Positions 25,117 to 39,600 of a stretch of 64,000 nt of DNA are shown one piece after another. The DNA is from Trochalopteron elliotii (lineage: Eukaryota > Chordata > Aves > Passeriformes > Leiothrichidae): NCBI GenBank assembly GCA_024734555.1, contig JANPWX010000131.1:307391-371390 (forward strand), given 5' to 3'. The position numbers and the translations under genes were made by a program. The first letter of the stretch is position 1, and each line of letters begins with the position of its first letter. The notes beneath the pieces are model-generated. The model was not told the origin of the DNA and searched no databases. It saw nothing but the letters and a program-made list of their open reading frames with translations.

Positions 25117-28100
25117 GTTATAAATTATAGTTATAGTTATTATTATATATTGCTCATAAGCTGACAACCTGAGCAGAGTTCTTGAAACATCCTGAATTGC
25201 TGTTAGATCTAGTAAAATACATGTGAAATATCATGTTTGTCCTAATGTTTTGCCAGTTCTTGCCAGATTACCACCTTAAAATTTGGCAGTGTTACACTTG
25301 AGTGTAAAGTATGGTAAAGTATGACTTGACAAAAGAAAGTTGCTTTTTTGGTATCTGGCCAAAGATGCAGAAATCTTGAGGGACTAGTAGATTAACAGTA
25401 AATCTCCTGATTTCCTATAATCTTTACATCTGTTTCCCTTCTGGAAACTCTATAAATTCTAGATACTGAGAATCAAGTGCTTAAGCTGGATTCCTAAAAT
25501 GACTTAGAACATAAAAATCCTATGAATGGTAGAGGAGGGGAGGGGGGAAAAGGTGTTTTCCGACAGTGTGAACATCAAAATGCAGCTCCTCATGGTGGCC
25601 AGGCCAAAGCAGTCTTTAGACTCAGCTCTGTGAGCAGTGCTCAAAGTGGATTTCATGCTCACACGTCCTCCTTTGTGTTGGTGAAAAGAGAGGCTCCTGC
25701 CCCGCGCGGGGCGGCAGGACTCAGATGCCATTCCCAAAGTGGGCTGGCTGCGAGGCTGCTGCTCTCCCTGCGCTGCCTGCTCTCGGGGAGACACAGTTTT
25801 GTTGTCATCTGCAATTTCAGTGCTTTTCAGAGAGCTGCGGTTCCCTTGCAGGAAAGTTGTTGCCATGAAAGTAATCTTTAGAGGGAGCAGTGGTAAGAGC
25901 TTGTGGGTGGGTTGCTGTTTCAGACATCTGGGATTGTGTGAGGCTCCTGAAACAGCTGGTTTGTCTGTGGACTTTTTAAAAATTCAGACTTTGATATCTT
26001 CTTTTTTAAAAAAGATTTCTTCTAATTCTTCATTTAAGAAGGGAGAGCTGGGGTGAGCATCTTCCTTAGGAAGTAATGAATTTTGCATCTTAAGCCAAGT
26101 GGTTCTTTTCAGAACTGGACTTGATGACAATTTGCTTTCTGAGGGACCAGGTGGGTTTGATGCCTGTCTGAACTCTGTCATCATCTTCTAAATCTCCAGG
26201 TGTAACCTCTGACCCTTCTCTGAGGCATCTCTTTGCTGACAAACCTGAAACCCCAGTTGTTAGCTACCTCACCCGGCTTGTTTTCAATTCTAATTCCTCA
26301 GCTTTTGGGTGAGCCAGTAAAACCTTGGTCCCTTTGGCCGTTTTTCGGTTGAGGAGGGCACACTGCCATTTTCCAGCAAGTTGGCATTCCCAGCAAGTTC
26401 TGTTTTGTAATCACCCAGGCTAGCACTCTGGAAAACAGATTTGACCATTTCTTTCTTAACAAACAACTCAATTTCTCACCACAATTACCTCAAACAATTC
26501 TGTGGCAGTTTCACAGCTATGGCAATCATTAGGAATGTTCATTATGTCGTTCTTTATCGTGCTTGCCTTTAGTCACACATTAAATACACGTTGCTCTCTG
26601 AAACTCTGCAGCTCTCTTTGTGCATTGTGTGACCCCATACCTGAACCTTTAATCAGGCTGTGGGAGTGCTCCTGTATCACACTTCCTGAGGTGAAGAATA
26701 GGGCTCTGTAAGAGAAAGTGACTCAGGATCAAAGATTAATAATCACCCTTTCATTGTTGCTTTTGCCATTTTCCCATTTCAGAATAAAAGGCATAAAATT
26801 TGAGGGGAGGGAAAGTAGAATTTTAGGCAGCATGGTTTATTTCACACTGTATTTTTAGATTCTTTAAGTATTTTAGTCAAAAAGCGAAAGGTTGCTGGAA
26901 TAAGAACTGCAGGATGTCTGCTCACAACTGGCTCAGAGGCTGTTTACAGCAGTAATGTTCCTGCTCCGAAAGGCAGATCCAGAGCTGAACTTTTTGCAAA
27001 GGTTTGAGGTGGGATTTGGTTCAGATTATGATTTGCTGTTGCAGCAGCTACAGGCCCCTGCTGAAATCAGAGCTTCCTTTTGCTAAGTAGTCGCATCAAT
27101 TAAGAGGCAGCTTCACGATATGAAGAAAAAGGACAGAACAAGAGTGCAAGAAAGGAAACATTATTTTCCTTTTTGTATTTGTAAGATGACAACTGAGTCT
27201 GAAACTTTATGAAATATTTGGCAACTGAACTCAGATGTTCCAGGCCAGTGTTCAATCACAAGATATCCTTCCTCTGGTTTGTTGTATGGTTGGGATGAGA
27301 GTAGAGTGAAATAAATTCTGCAGCTACTTTGCTTATGTTTGGCAGCTTTTCCATGAGCTTCTGTCTGTATGTGCTTCCCTTTTCCCTTGCTTCCCATTCC
27401 CATACATTGGAATTCACTGCTGCAAAATTTTGGTCCTTCAGTAACAAAGATGTTCCAAAAAACATCAAGTGACAGGTGAATTAAAGGTCTCTGCCTGGCC
27501 TTTCACCCTGCCAGAACGTTTGCAAGTAAAATGCAAACCTAAGGGGTTTTATTAAACTTTGCTTTCTGCTGTGTTAGAATAGTTCTTAGAAATAGAGTAA
27601 TTTTGGCTGCTACCTTTGTAGAATACAATTCTGAATTGGATATTGGTAGCTTTCATGCTTTATTATGTATTTAATACTCTTCTCCATGCCCTCCCACCCC
27701 TTTTTCCTTTTAGCAGCCTCGAATCATAGGATTAGGCCAGACTGCCAGATTCTGTGTGAAAATGAAATGCTTACAGTTCTCCTGAGGGTGATTAGGGTCT
27801 CAGGAGTGTGAACCTAAGGCTGGAAAACACCAAGGATCAGAAAACAAAGACTTTTTAAAAATCAAAATACTTCTACGCTGTTACAGTTAGTTTTAGGGAC
27901 TGACCTAGGTTTGAAGATACAGGTTGGTAATACTGTGCTGTATATCCCATCTCAAAACCACGCCCAAAATGCAGGGATGTGTGCTGGGCTGTGACTCCTT
28001 TATTTCATAACACCAGAGGCTTGAAGCAGACATTGGGCTTTGCTGGCAAATGCCTTCAACACGGAGTTCTCCGTGCTGAACCTGCTCCAGCTGCTTGTCC

Positions 28101-31100
28101 TTTGTGGGAGAAGGAGCAGGGGAGGTGCAAGGAGCAGCCTGGGTGTGGTGTCTTTACTTTCCTATGCACAGCTGATAAAGACAAAATGCAAATCGTGTCA
28201 GCCACAGGGAGGGGAAAATTTGGCTAGACCAGCCCCTGGTGTTTGCATAAAAATGAGGGAAAGCTGTGAATAAGTGTGTTCAGGGAGCAAATGCAGGCTG
28301 TGCCACCTGCCAAAGCAGTGGGAATACCTTTTTCCTGGATATCTTTTTAGTTGAGTGATAAAGGCAACCTCAGGCGAGTGGTTTCTGTGTCCATTCATCT
28401 AACATACATATTTTAGGACTTACTCTTGTGGGAAGTTTTACCTGCCTTAATAATGTCCCTTTTATTGTTGTCTTCATCCTCTCTGTCATTTGTCACTGAG
28501 AGCAGTGTGCCAGGATAATGGGAATTGGAGCATGGATTGTATTATAGATATCAGTGGGAATTATGAGCATGCATCAGAGGGAAAGCTTCAAAATGTTAGA
28601 AACAAAGGTATTCTCGATCTCCAGTGCATAAAAATTGCATTGTGTTTAATTTAGGTGGTCATCTCACACTGTCCTCACATCCTCACGGTATCAGTGAGGG
28701 ACAAACTCTTCTTTCAGATTTCCCAGCCTAAATCCACAGTAGCTGTGCTGGAAGTGTGTGAAACTTGACCTAGAATCTCTGCTAGTGTTGCATCTCCATT
28801 AGCACAATACGTGTTGTATATGGCAGGAGCTATAGGGTAACAACCTTGCTACAGGGGAGCTTTGCTTAGAAAGGTTTTAGAAGTTATTAGTCTTATCTCC
28901 TGGTGCTGATTTTCCCAGAGACTAATATCATGGATTGTTGAAGAATACCTTGAATGCATTGCATAGGGGTCAGCAGGTAAACTAACTTAATTTCAATAAA
29001 TTAGCTTAGATAACAAGAACAGCAGGCAGTATCCTTTGCTAACCTTGGAGCTGATTAATATGGAACCTATGTATTCATTGTAACCCAGAATGAATTATCA
29101 CCACCACCATTAAGGAAAAAGTAAGATCTTGGAAAGGCATTTTGGGGTAGCCAGAGGCAGGCAAAATGATAGACATGGCTGACCATGTAAAGTCCCTATA
29201 GATTTACATACCCACCCCAATCCCAGGATTTGTGTTATATCTCCCCTTGAGTTGGTGACACAGTCTCTTCAGTTTGAGAACATGACAAGTGCATCTTCTC
29301 ACCAGGACCCCTCAGCAAGCCCTGTTCCTTTTGCCAAGGGTTTCAAGGAGGTGCAAGGAGTGCACGTGCTGGTAAGAAACTCAGCACTGCATGAGTTTCC
29401 ACTTGAGCAGAGGGAGAGCTGGGCACTTTGCAGCACTGGGACAGCTACACCAGGGCAGTCTCCTCCCAAACCCAGGTGCCAGGACTCTTGACTTCTAAGA
29501 GAAGCAGACAAATCAGAGTTATATATTGAGATTTGATGTGTTCATGTTCTGTTGAGAAGAGGGGTGAACTCTGGGCTCCTTAAAGTTGTGGTAGAGATCC
29601 ACGTGTGAAACAGGTGCCATGGCAACTTAGGCTGTTACCTTGTCAGCCTGTTTCACCCCGAGGGAGGGTATTTTTCTGATGACTAAATGAGCCCTGTTTT
29701 GCCAGTTGACCTGCACATCCACTAGAAGTGTTTTGCTGGGACAATTTCCTGGAAGAGTGAAGTGGTTGTGTTGCACAGAAATCCTTGAACCTCCTTGTCT
29801 CACAGCATGCAGTACTTTATTTTTCCAGGAACTTCTTTCTGAGTGTGTCTGCACTGCAGCTATCAATCAGCTGCTTGGCTCTGATCTCACCTCTCCCTTC
29901 CTCACTCAGGGGGTGCCTGGAGTCTAAAATTTGCTTCACAAAAGCAAAATCACTGCTGGCCTTGGCGAGGAGTTTGCAGAATGAAAACATTCTTGAGATT
30001 TTCACCAGGCCCAGCTCCTGCATAGCTGCTAGAGCCCATGGCAAAGAGCCACGTTAGTGAGACTGGACCATGAGCTTCAGCTCCATGGAATACTGCTGCT
30101 TTATTCTGTCTCCATAAGGCCCGGTGGTGTGATCAATCTACATTCCTTAGTCATCTGATTTGCACGCCAAATTTTTTCACATAAAGGCTGTTTTCTGTTG
30201 GCTCATTTAGAAGCTGCACTTCAGAACCTCCTTGTTTTAGGAAAAGAGGATATGAAAATTAAAACTAGTAGCAAATCAGGCTTTCTGGACTCTTCTCTAT
30301 GAGGGTCAGTGTGTTCCTTTAAAAACAGACATTGTGAACTTTGGGCATAGGAAACTGGGAAAGATGCCAGTACAGGATAGAATGAAGATTAATGCAGGCA
30401 GCTCCTAGGCAAGTTTTCCATATTTCCTTTTCAGGATGTCAATATGCTAAGACCATTTATGAATTTATATAGGATATTGTTATAAAGGCTGCCAATAAAG
30501 ACTCTCCCTCTTGACCTAAACTGTAGCAGTTCTAATGTTTCAGTGTGAAGCTTCTCCTGCACAGAGCTGCCACTGTGCTGAGCCGTGTTCCTGTGAAGAG
30601 AATACATTTCTGAGGGGATTACGCTGAAATCACCCAACTTGTTTCCCTTTAGGCTTAAGTGAGATTTAAATTTTGGCTTGTGGATGTGAAAAACAAACAC
30701 ATTGATTTGCTGAATTGCTTCCTGTTCCCAGGAAGCACTTTCAAATAAAGATAAAATTCTTTTAACTGCTCTTTTTGCTCACACACCTCAATGCATAGGG
30801 GTGAGCTCCTATGAACTGAGACAAAGCTGCCACATTAGGATAAATATTAGCACCTCACACCTACCATGGCCCAGTTTTCTACGGATGCTCCAGTTTTTCC
30901 ATTGTAACCAATTATGTTTGAAACCAGCAGTTTGTCCCAGTTTCACTAAAATAACACCTTACGTTTATGAAGTGCCTATTATCACGAGTTTCCCCAGCAT
31001 TTTACAAATGACAAAAATATCCCTTAATACCTGTGCAAGCCCGTGGGAGATGGAGGTGGCAATTGGAAATGAAATTACAAAGACAATAATAGCGATAAGG

Positions 31101-33240
31101 AAAGACAAAGTGAGGTACTTTGGATTGTTAGAATTGATGAATAAGTTTGAATCCACTTGCATTTTACTCTGCCTGAGATCAAATATTGAGTAAAAATCTG
31201 GAAAAGCAGAGAATGTAAAGATTCACTCCTTTTTCTGTCAGAAATACCTTTGATTTCAGGAGAAAAATTCCCGGTGAGCATTGCCAGGATTCCCTGTGGA
31301 TTTCTATTACATCTCCTAGTAAAAATCCATTGTTCTAATGCCTTTTGACTATGGGATTTCTTCACTTTTGGTTGATTTTATCAGTTTAATAAGAAAGCTA
31401 CTGTTCTGTCTTTATTTGGCAGACTGTGTGTGCCAAATGAAAGTTCCTCACAAATTAATTAAAGATTATTTCCTGCTTTGCCTGGCATTCCTCAGTAATA
31501 ATGCCATTTTTTTCAGAATTCATGCATGACCTTCTCAGTGAAGTTCTTTCGTGCACAAAAAAACACCCAAAGCTTGTCATAAGTGTATCTTAGTCCTATT
31601 CAACACTCCACAGTTGCATTTCTTATTTTCTTTATTCATTGGTGAGACAGGATTTTGCTTAATCCTATCAACAGCCTCATATTTGTGATGTGCTGGCATC
31701 TTTTCTAGGTATTGTGCTCTGTCAGTTATTACAGAGGCTATTAGAGAGATATGTATGAGACAGTTCAAATAGTTGAGCTGGCAAATGTTTACTCCAAGTG
31801 GCTTTTGATTCCTAAGAAAATCCCAAGGGGATTTGAATTGGTCTGTTGCTCTTTGCCTTGCATGTTAATTTTCTGTCGTGTTTTTTTTTTTTGGCCGGGT
31901 ATATGAAATGTTTATGCCAATAATATTCTCAGATGAAAAATGCCACCAAATGTCAATCAGACTGTTTTGCAAAGCAATTTTAGTAAAACACCAACAAGCT
32001 TCACTAATAATCCACAGTGTACCCATTCTTTTATGCTAAGTTTCTCTCTTCCACACAGAGGAATAGTGTTATCCCACTTCAGAGGTACTAGCAGTTGGAG
32101 GTGGCCTTAATTCAGCTATAAGAGTTGCATATAATTTTTTTCAGCCTGAGATTTGAAATCTCACTCAGTGGGAATGATAAGGCAAGTTGCAGAAGGTTGT
32201 CAAAGAGGTGGGTTCTCTTTCCAGGAGAAACAGCAGAGATACTGCTTTTTTCAAAGCAAGAAGCTCCTCCCTGCTTTTCAGAATTCCCCAAATCTGCAAG
32301 CAGGTTTTTAGGATGTGGAATACTGTTACTTCTTAGAATGAATCCATTGCTCTCTTTCCATTTCTACTTGCAGGCCTGTGAAATACTTTGCTGTGCAAGT
32401 CTTTGCTGTGGATCTGTGAGTCCTCCCTTCCTAGAAAAGGTTGTGTTGGTGTTACACCCTGTGCAGAATGAGCCATGTGTTGCTCCATGGCTCAGAGCCT
32501 TTGCACTGCTCTGCATCTACCTCTGGGTCCTGAGACCCACCAAAACCTGGCTGAAGTGGCTGTCACTGGATAGTTTTTGATTTAGGAGTTGGAGGTGGAA
32601 GGCAGTAAAGCCAGACAGAAAGGTTCCCCAGTAGGGAGGGCATTGGCCTTATGCACAATCAGGAGGCTGCTTTTGCTCTGAATGTTGACTCACCCTTTGG
32701 GCAAGTTACTTTCCATCTCTTTTTTTGCTTTTTGTCTCTCCTGTCTTTTTTATACTCTTCCAAAAGGAATCATCTCCCAGCACATGTTTCCATGGCACGT
32801 TGCCAGAAGCACCTTGAGTGCAATTAAGGTCTCGCTGCAGCACCACAAGCCTGCTCAGTCTGCCTGCTGCTAGGAATTGTGGATGCACTTGCCACCCCTG
32901 AAAATATTCTCTCCCTTCTCCTTCTTTTTCCAAGATTGCTGTGTGTCTGGGAAACAGAGATGGGATGGAGAAAGGCTGCTTTTTAAAATATTTTTTCCTT
33001 TTTCCTCTCTTGTTTTGTAATATTTTTTTTATTCTGTGTGGCAAAGGAGCTGTTACATGGCATTGACTGCCACAGCCCTGCTGGCTCATGCTCTTCTCCC
33101 TGGCAGCTCCAGCAATCCAGCCATGGAAGCCACACAGGAGCACATGTGCTGGCTAATGTGTAACTACCTTTGTTCTGCTGTTGTTCTTTCTGAGGCTTGG
33201 CTCTTTTTTTTCCCCAGGACTTCAGTTGGTTGTTTGTTGT

Positions 33241-33266
33241 TTTTTTTTTTGGTTTTTTTTTTTTTT
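33241..33266. repeat. T-rich simple repeat
   Basis: Ten T, then GG, then fourteen T. This is low-complexity sequence. Confidence 0.85.
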
Positions 33267-35022
33267 CACTCTGAAATGTAGGGCCTGTGGGGTGATTGCA
33301 TCCAGCCTTCTGCTGTCGCAGGTGCAACCACGTTCAGTCTCATTCCCAAACCTGACAAGTTCTGTCTTAAAACTGGTTACAATTACTCCCACTGGAATGC
33401 TGTTATGAAACCTGCACATCTCACACTTGTAAGTATTATTAGTTTGCCTGTGTTGGTGCAGCCAGGATAGCAGAGGGCCATATGGAAGATGCAGCATATC
33501 ACACGGGGAAGTTTTTCTACTGGGCTGATTTCCCTGCTTCCCTGAAAGCCACCAGTAGGCCAGCAAAATATTCTGTCATTTTGCCAATGTGGCCACATAA
33601 GATATGGATTTCTTTTCACATTCTTATCTGGCAAACTATGTTATCAAACTATGTTGTTTGTAGAATAGACTGCAGATAGCAATTGTACATTTCGCAATGC
33701 ATTGTTTTTGGAAGATCCTTCTAAGTATGGGTCAAGTCTGAAGGCAGGATTTACTTCAGGTCAGGTTAGGGGAGGAAGGAAAGGGACAGCAGGTGGAAAG
33801 AGAGAAATATTTGAGTTCTTCAGGCCACCTGCAAGGACTGAGAAAAGCCAAACCAGAGGCTTGGGGAAAGAACAGCAACTTTTATTTTTTGCTTGCAGAT
33901 AAAGAGGAGGTGCTCTTTAGCTCCTTAGATCTTTCCAGTGTTGCTGTGCTGCTGGCAAGAGCACTTTGACCGTGTAGGACTGGCAACAAGCTGGAGCTGT
34001 GCCCTCAGCTTGCCTCAGCTGCAGATTGCAGGCTGCGACAGCCAGATCCTCCTCAGTCGTGTGCCCTTGCTTGTGGTAAAAACAACACATCTGGGTTTTC
34101 AGACTGTCTGAATAAACTGACATGCCCTCAAGGAGGAGTACAGCCCTTCACCAAGCAAGTTGCTAAATGAATTTAGTTATATTGAGATTTCCTTACGTGA
34201 ATAAAACCTTAGTAGATGCTTAAGCTTAAAATTTTCTAGAAAACATTGCCTGTGACTATTGGTAAGCAACAATTTTTCTTGTTCCTTGAAGAAGCCTTTC
34301 AGAACTCATTTCTTACAGGAACAGGAATGCAGGAAGTTGATCAACAAGTTTTCTGGCATTGATCTGCTGCCTCTTTAGATGACAGCTATTTTTACTGAGA
34401 GACTTTCCTGCAGGAGCTCAAAAGCAGGTGCTAGGAATGACGTTCTTGTTTAGACAAATGTCAAAACAAGAGAATTTTTAAATTGTAGAACAAATTCAGG
34501 ACATATAAAATTAGCAAAATTCAAAGAATGCTGGAGATCTGTCCTGATCCTTATTGTGTTAGGGAGGAGCTGCATTTCTCCTCCTTCCCCTTACCTGTCT
34601 GAAAGCCCTCTCTTCAGTTTTCATGATGTACCTGCTCTTTGCTCTCAGGTCATCAGGCACCCCGAGTGAGGCATGATTACAGATATTTGCATTTCTTGGG
34701 CCAATATATTGCATTAATCACCAGGGACAGCTAAGCTTGTGTCTGAACATGAGGAGGCTGCATCTTTAAAAGCACCCGTAAGAATGATCCCTGGACACAG
34801 AACCAAAGCACATGCTGATTCCACAAGATGCTCTCAATCACCATAGGCGTTCATATTGCCCAAAATTTAGAGGAATTGAACTAAGTAATCTTTAGGGTGT
34901 GCAAAATAGGTGTGAAGTTCCAAAATTCCTCCTCCATTTTCCACAGCACTGACCGCTCCTGCTTAATTGGTTAACTGCCTTCAGTTCAATCCCTCTGTGA
35001 ACTCAGGTCAGAAATGTGATTA

Positions 35023-35073
35023 ATTAATATTACTTAGAAGGCTTTGAAACTTATATTAATATTACCTAGAAGG
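35023..35073. repeat. 19-bp direct repeat
   Basis: ATTAATATTACTTAGAAGG at 35023-35041 recurs with one mismatch at 35055-35073. Confidence 0.85.
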
Positions 35074-36869
35074 GTGGAATGTGCTGTGTGTTATGTGCTA
35101 GTGCTGCTAGTGATATAAGATACTGATGTATTTTGAACAGATTCAGGACAAACCACTGCCTTTTATTGAAAGAGATAAAACAGTCACATTTCTTTGTGCC
35201 TTTGCCTGTCCATCTAACCACTCTGATGTTCTCTCTAGAGTTTCTGCATGCTTACAAAATGCTTTAAAAGATGTGATTTCAATACACTCTTTTGACAGTG
35301 GTCAAGATGGTCCCACTCTCCAAGGTGTTAAAGTGAAGGAGGTGGTTATTTTTTAATTCATATCTCATTCATCGGGAGAACTTTGCACACATGATTTTCT
35401 GTAAAATGTCATGAATATTTAAATATGCATTTACAGTGTAATTCAACAAGGAACTGTATATTTGTGCCAGCTGCAAAGCATAATTGCAATTGTGCAGTGA
35501 ATGCAGTGAAAATGCAACTGAGAATGGTATTGGTCTGTTACAGTAATTTCTCCTGGGTATTTGGAATGTTGGAGTATCCTGGTTATCTGAACACATGGCT
35601 TTTATTCTGGACTGGTGCAAAATTAATTACAATTCCTGATGTATGTGCAGTTGTTTTCTCTCAAGAAAAAGAAAACCCCACTGGGGCAAAAACTTAAAAA
35701 GTACACGAGAAGATCAGGGAATTGGCACTTGTGTTTGCAAGAATCTGAGTAATTTCACTAGTAGAGCAAGAATCAAAGTCTTTAATGGTCTGATTGCTAA
35801 AACCAGTAACTCCAAGAGGAAATCATTAGACATGACCTTCTTGCAAACAGGAATTAATAAAATGTAATCTTAGGCTACAACACATTTTAATTAACGTAAT
35901 GCCTATTTCTGGGAGATGCTGGTTTCTATAAATATTATCTGCATATACAGTACTGCTAAGGAAATTTGTATAATCTGTGATTTCAGTCATCTTTCTTCTG
36001 GACAATCTTTTTTTTTGCTTTTAAATTTTTTCCTTTGGTCCCCACACTGACCCTTTGTGAAATTATATTTCAGCCAAACTAGTTACTATGCCTGGCTAAT
36101 GAGGAAAACTGACATTAATATTCCAAGCTGACTAATTTAATAAAAAGAATGTAACAAAAGTCTGTGTTCCTCTCTGTCCAGGAGGCTGTCATGAACCACT
36201 GGCAGCTTTATTTTTTGTTTGTACCTTGACATTGTTGTATATAAATATAAACTATACCGTCTCCCAAGATGCAGTAGATGCAGTGTATGAGGGAAGTAAG
36301 AAAGTAGAAATAGCCACCATTGACAGGTGTAGGAGAGATGAACTAATGGGCAGAAAGGTGTGAGATATCAAAAGCCAAGACTTTGCCTTTCCTGACTTCT
36401 CATTTATTGTGCACAGCATGATGTAGAATTAAAGTGTCTGGGCAACAGTTAGTTAATGCAGACAGAAGGATTACTTAATCCCAGAATCTTTATCTTGCCT
36501 GATCTTTCTCTTTTCCTACTAAAATCTGGTTTTATGAAGTCTTGGATTTCCTTTAGAATTACTGGGACTACTCTTTACCATCATTAGTGTTACATGAGAT
36601 TTTATTAATAGTGATAAAGCAATTATCACAGCGTACAAATAAGAAAAAAATATAGTTTAAGAAAATTAACATTTGATTTTTTTTTGAGTAGTCATTTATC
36701 TAGTTCAAAGAGCATACAGCATCTGTAACAGGTGAAATGTCACTGCAACAATGGGCAAGAGAGTCATATCAACAAGCAGATAGCACATGGTCATGAGGTC
36801 ATCTTGTTTGCCACTTGTGCCCAGGAAGTTTCTTCCAGGAAGAAACACAGCCATGCAAGGAATTAGAGA

Positions 36870-37075
36870 AGTTACTTCAGCTCTTCCCACTGAGGGTGGT
36901 GAGGCACTGGAACAGGTTGCCCTGGAGAGCATGTCTCATCCCTGGAAGTGCTCAAGGTCACATTGGATGGGACTTTTAGCTCTCTGGTCTAGTGGGAGGT
37001 GTCCCTGCCCATGGTGGGAGGGTTGGAATGAGATGGTCTTAAAGGTCCCTTCCAACCCAGACCATTCTATTGCTC
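36870..37075 (+). mobile_element. CR1 LINE 3' fragment, diverged
   Basis: This is a + strand CR1 terminus. Recognisable parts are GGTGGTGAGGCACTGGAACA near 36895, TCCCTGGAAGTGCTCAAGG near 36940, GGTCCCTTCCAACCCAGACC near 37043 and the ending CATTCTATTG near 37063. It is short and carries no coding part. Small insertions and deletions suggest it is older than the copy at 22.7 kb. Confidence 0.85.
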
Positions 37076-38562
37076 CTTAATATTGTTTATTCTCCAAGGA
37101 GTTCTTTGAGATGTGATATGAGATTGCCTCATTTGGGCAAAATATGGGTGACATGGGGTGAAACAAGAGAAGAGAGAAAGTTCCTCAACTTTTCCTTTGT
37201 CCCTGGACATCAGAGTGGATTCAGTGGGAAGGAAGCACACTTAGCCTTTTAACTGCACAGGACTGTGAACAGGGGCCTGGTGAAGTAATACACCCTTTAA
37301 ATGCACATGTTGATGAGCTGCAGTGGCTTTTCTGAACCAGTAATCTACACTACTTCATTCATTGTAAATGGTTTAATGTTTTGCATTTTGAGAGTGCATT
37401 TCAGTCAGAGCTTTACAAATACTCATTAAGCCCTGAAACACTGCTCTGGAATAGATGAATAAATTATATGGGGAAAGTAATCATTAGAAACCTTGTTGTT
37501 TTGTTGAATGGTGTACAGTTTTCATGTAACCCAGGACTTAAGTGCAGCAAGTCCTTGACACCTATTTTCACTTTCCTATATGAATATTCATTTGGCTTAA
37601 GTTAGCATTTCATCCCCAATCTTATCAGAATTAAAATTCATCCTCTTCTAATGGAAACTGTGCTGTTTCCCTACCACAGACAATGGTTGGCATCAAATAA
37701 AATTGTTCTTTGTTCCAAAACTACGGTTAGAATTCAGTGGTTAATCAGATGCTGATAGCAAACACTCCTGGTTTCCTTTACATCCATGTGACAATACAAA
37801 AGACAATTGATATGTGGCTAGTGTAAGATTCACTCTGGACATTCCAGGCACACTAGGCTTTGTCAATACTCCAATGTACAGCTTGACATTATGTGTTGCT
37901 TTACTTTGAGTTGTGTTTCTTTCCCCTAGTGCAAAAACTGTTCTAGTCTTCAAATTGTATCATAGATTTATCTTAAATACATGTATCTATGGATTTTACA
38001 TTTTGTTAATGCTACATTTTGTTGCTAAAATCCCTTTAGAATGTTAAAATGAAAGGAAAGGATGCTCCCAGGGACATATGGTGGGTTATTAAATTGTTCC
38101 TTCTAAAAATTCAGCCTGAATCTGGTCCACTTTGTTAATCTCCAGATGTTTCTCCTTGCGTTAGTATCGACTTAAATGAAGCAAGTTTGGTCGGGGTGCC
38201 CATATTAGGAAAAAAAAACCCCACAATGGTATAATTTTTGCTACTTTTCTCAGTGAAGCTGATATTTGAAGGCTGGAGCTGTAGGTGCACTTGATTCTGC
38301 CATCAGGTCTTATTACATCGCAGCCTGGATGTTCACAGAGCCAAGAGTAAAACCTGCAATATCCTAGTTCATCTTGTGACTGCTTTATGAACTGTCTGTA
38401 CAATACTGTATTCTTCTGGGTTCACAAACTATAAAATAATCTTAGAAAAGTAAATATTCTCAAAATGGTTAAAACTGAAAATTGCAAAGCTGATTCCCCA
38501 TGTACCAGAGTTTATATGACAAAATCATCAATATCACCAGCTGTTTTTTCAGCACTCCAGAC

Positions 38563-38602
38563 GGACATAATTCTCATAAAATGGACATAATTCTGATAAA
38601 AT
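38563..38602. repeat. 20-bp tandem duplication
   Basis: GGACATAATTCTCATAAAAT at 38563-38582 is followed at once by a copy differing by one base (38583-38602). Confidence 0.9.
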
Positions 38603-39199
38603 GTGGAATTTTAGCGTGATTTTATCTGATTTGCCTTAGCAACAGCAACCCCAAAGGCAGGGTTAAGTGGAACAATGACCTTCGGTTGAAGTATTCTTTG
38701 TGAAATTCACCGAGGGTGGAGAGAATGGCCTGAAGTGCAAATGCTGCCTTGTTATCAGTGTCTGTAAATGCCTCAGGCCACTTCTGCCACTGCTACAGCA
38801 AAGCTGTGCCCTCCGCTTGGGAATTAGCACATTCCCTACGGATTTGCATATAATAGAAGTAGTTGTGATAGTTTCTCAAAAAAGTCTTTGTTTTCACCGC
38901 GCCTTTGCCAAACCTGAGCCAGAAATGTGTCATCAAAGCAGTCATTTATGTATTTAAAAAACGAGAGCTGTTTCCACGCTGTTGCCATGGGACAGCTATA
39001 GCAGGAAATGAGCAAAACACCCACATAATTATTGTTGACAGAATACAGTTTCGATTTTATCAAGTGTAGCCCCTACGTGATATGTTGTTAAGGCAGCCTT
39101 CAACATCTCAGTGAGTGAAATGCTGATTTGAGGAGTACGCAGTGCCCAAAAGAGATGTACAATTGTTATGCTTGAAAAACAGAACATCTTAAAGACGTC

Positions 39200-39600
39200 T
39201 GCCACATTGAGATGATATGGGAGTAATTATTGTTAAGTCTCTGAGGAGCAATTAGAGTTGTTTTTTATTAATGTCTTGATTGACATTGAAACTGAATGAA
39301 TCAATATGTAAATCCAGATTACAGTGATCTAATAAGATATTGAAAAAGACGTTACTTTACAAAGCATTCTGTGGCAAAACTCCACAGCACTGAGAGAAAA
39401 ACCCCATAAATTTATCATTTTGCAAACTGCCTTGCTGTTGTTCTTGCTTTTGAATTTAATCTGCTTAGCTACTATTTAAATTAGATTTCAGAGGATGCTG
39501 TAATTAAGGAGGGGGATACAATTCATCATTTGTAGAGATCACATCCATTATGTATCTAAATAATATAAGTTATTTATAACAGTGTTGTATAACAACCTTG
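39200..39600. promoter_or_regulatory. Candidate conserved non-coding element
   Basis: This AT-rich block has a PBX-type TGATTGACA (about 39277-39285 by eye), CAATTAG near 39249 and TAATTA at 39501-39506, with no transposon features. It sits within a broader, similarly textured stretch from about 38600 to 39680. Function is inferred only from motif content. Confidence 0.25.

Larger units (their letters stand above)
22999..36869. other. Intergenic, mostly unique sequence
   Basis: About 13.9 kb hold no recognisable exon, tRNA or intact transposon. Notable items are a tandem duplication at 25083-25116, a GC palindrome at 25700-25711, T-rich runs at 33241-33266, a 19-bp direct repeat at 35023-35073 and an AT-rich candidate regulatory stretch at 35400-35560. 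Confidence 0.5.
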
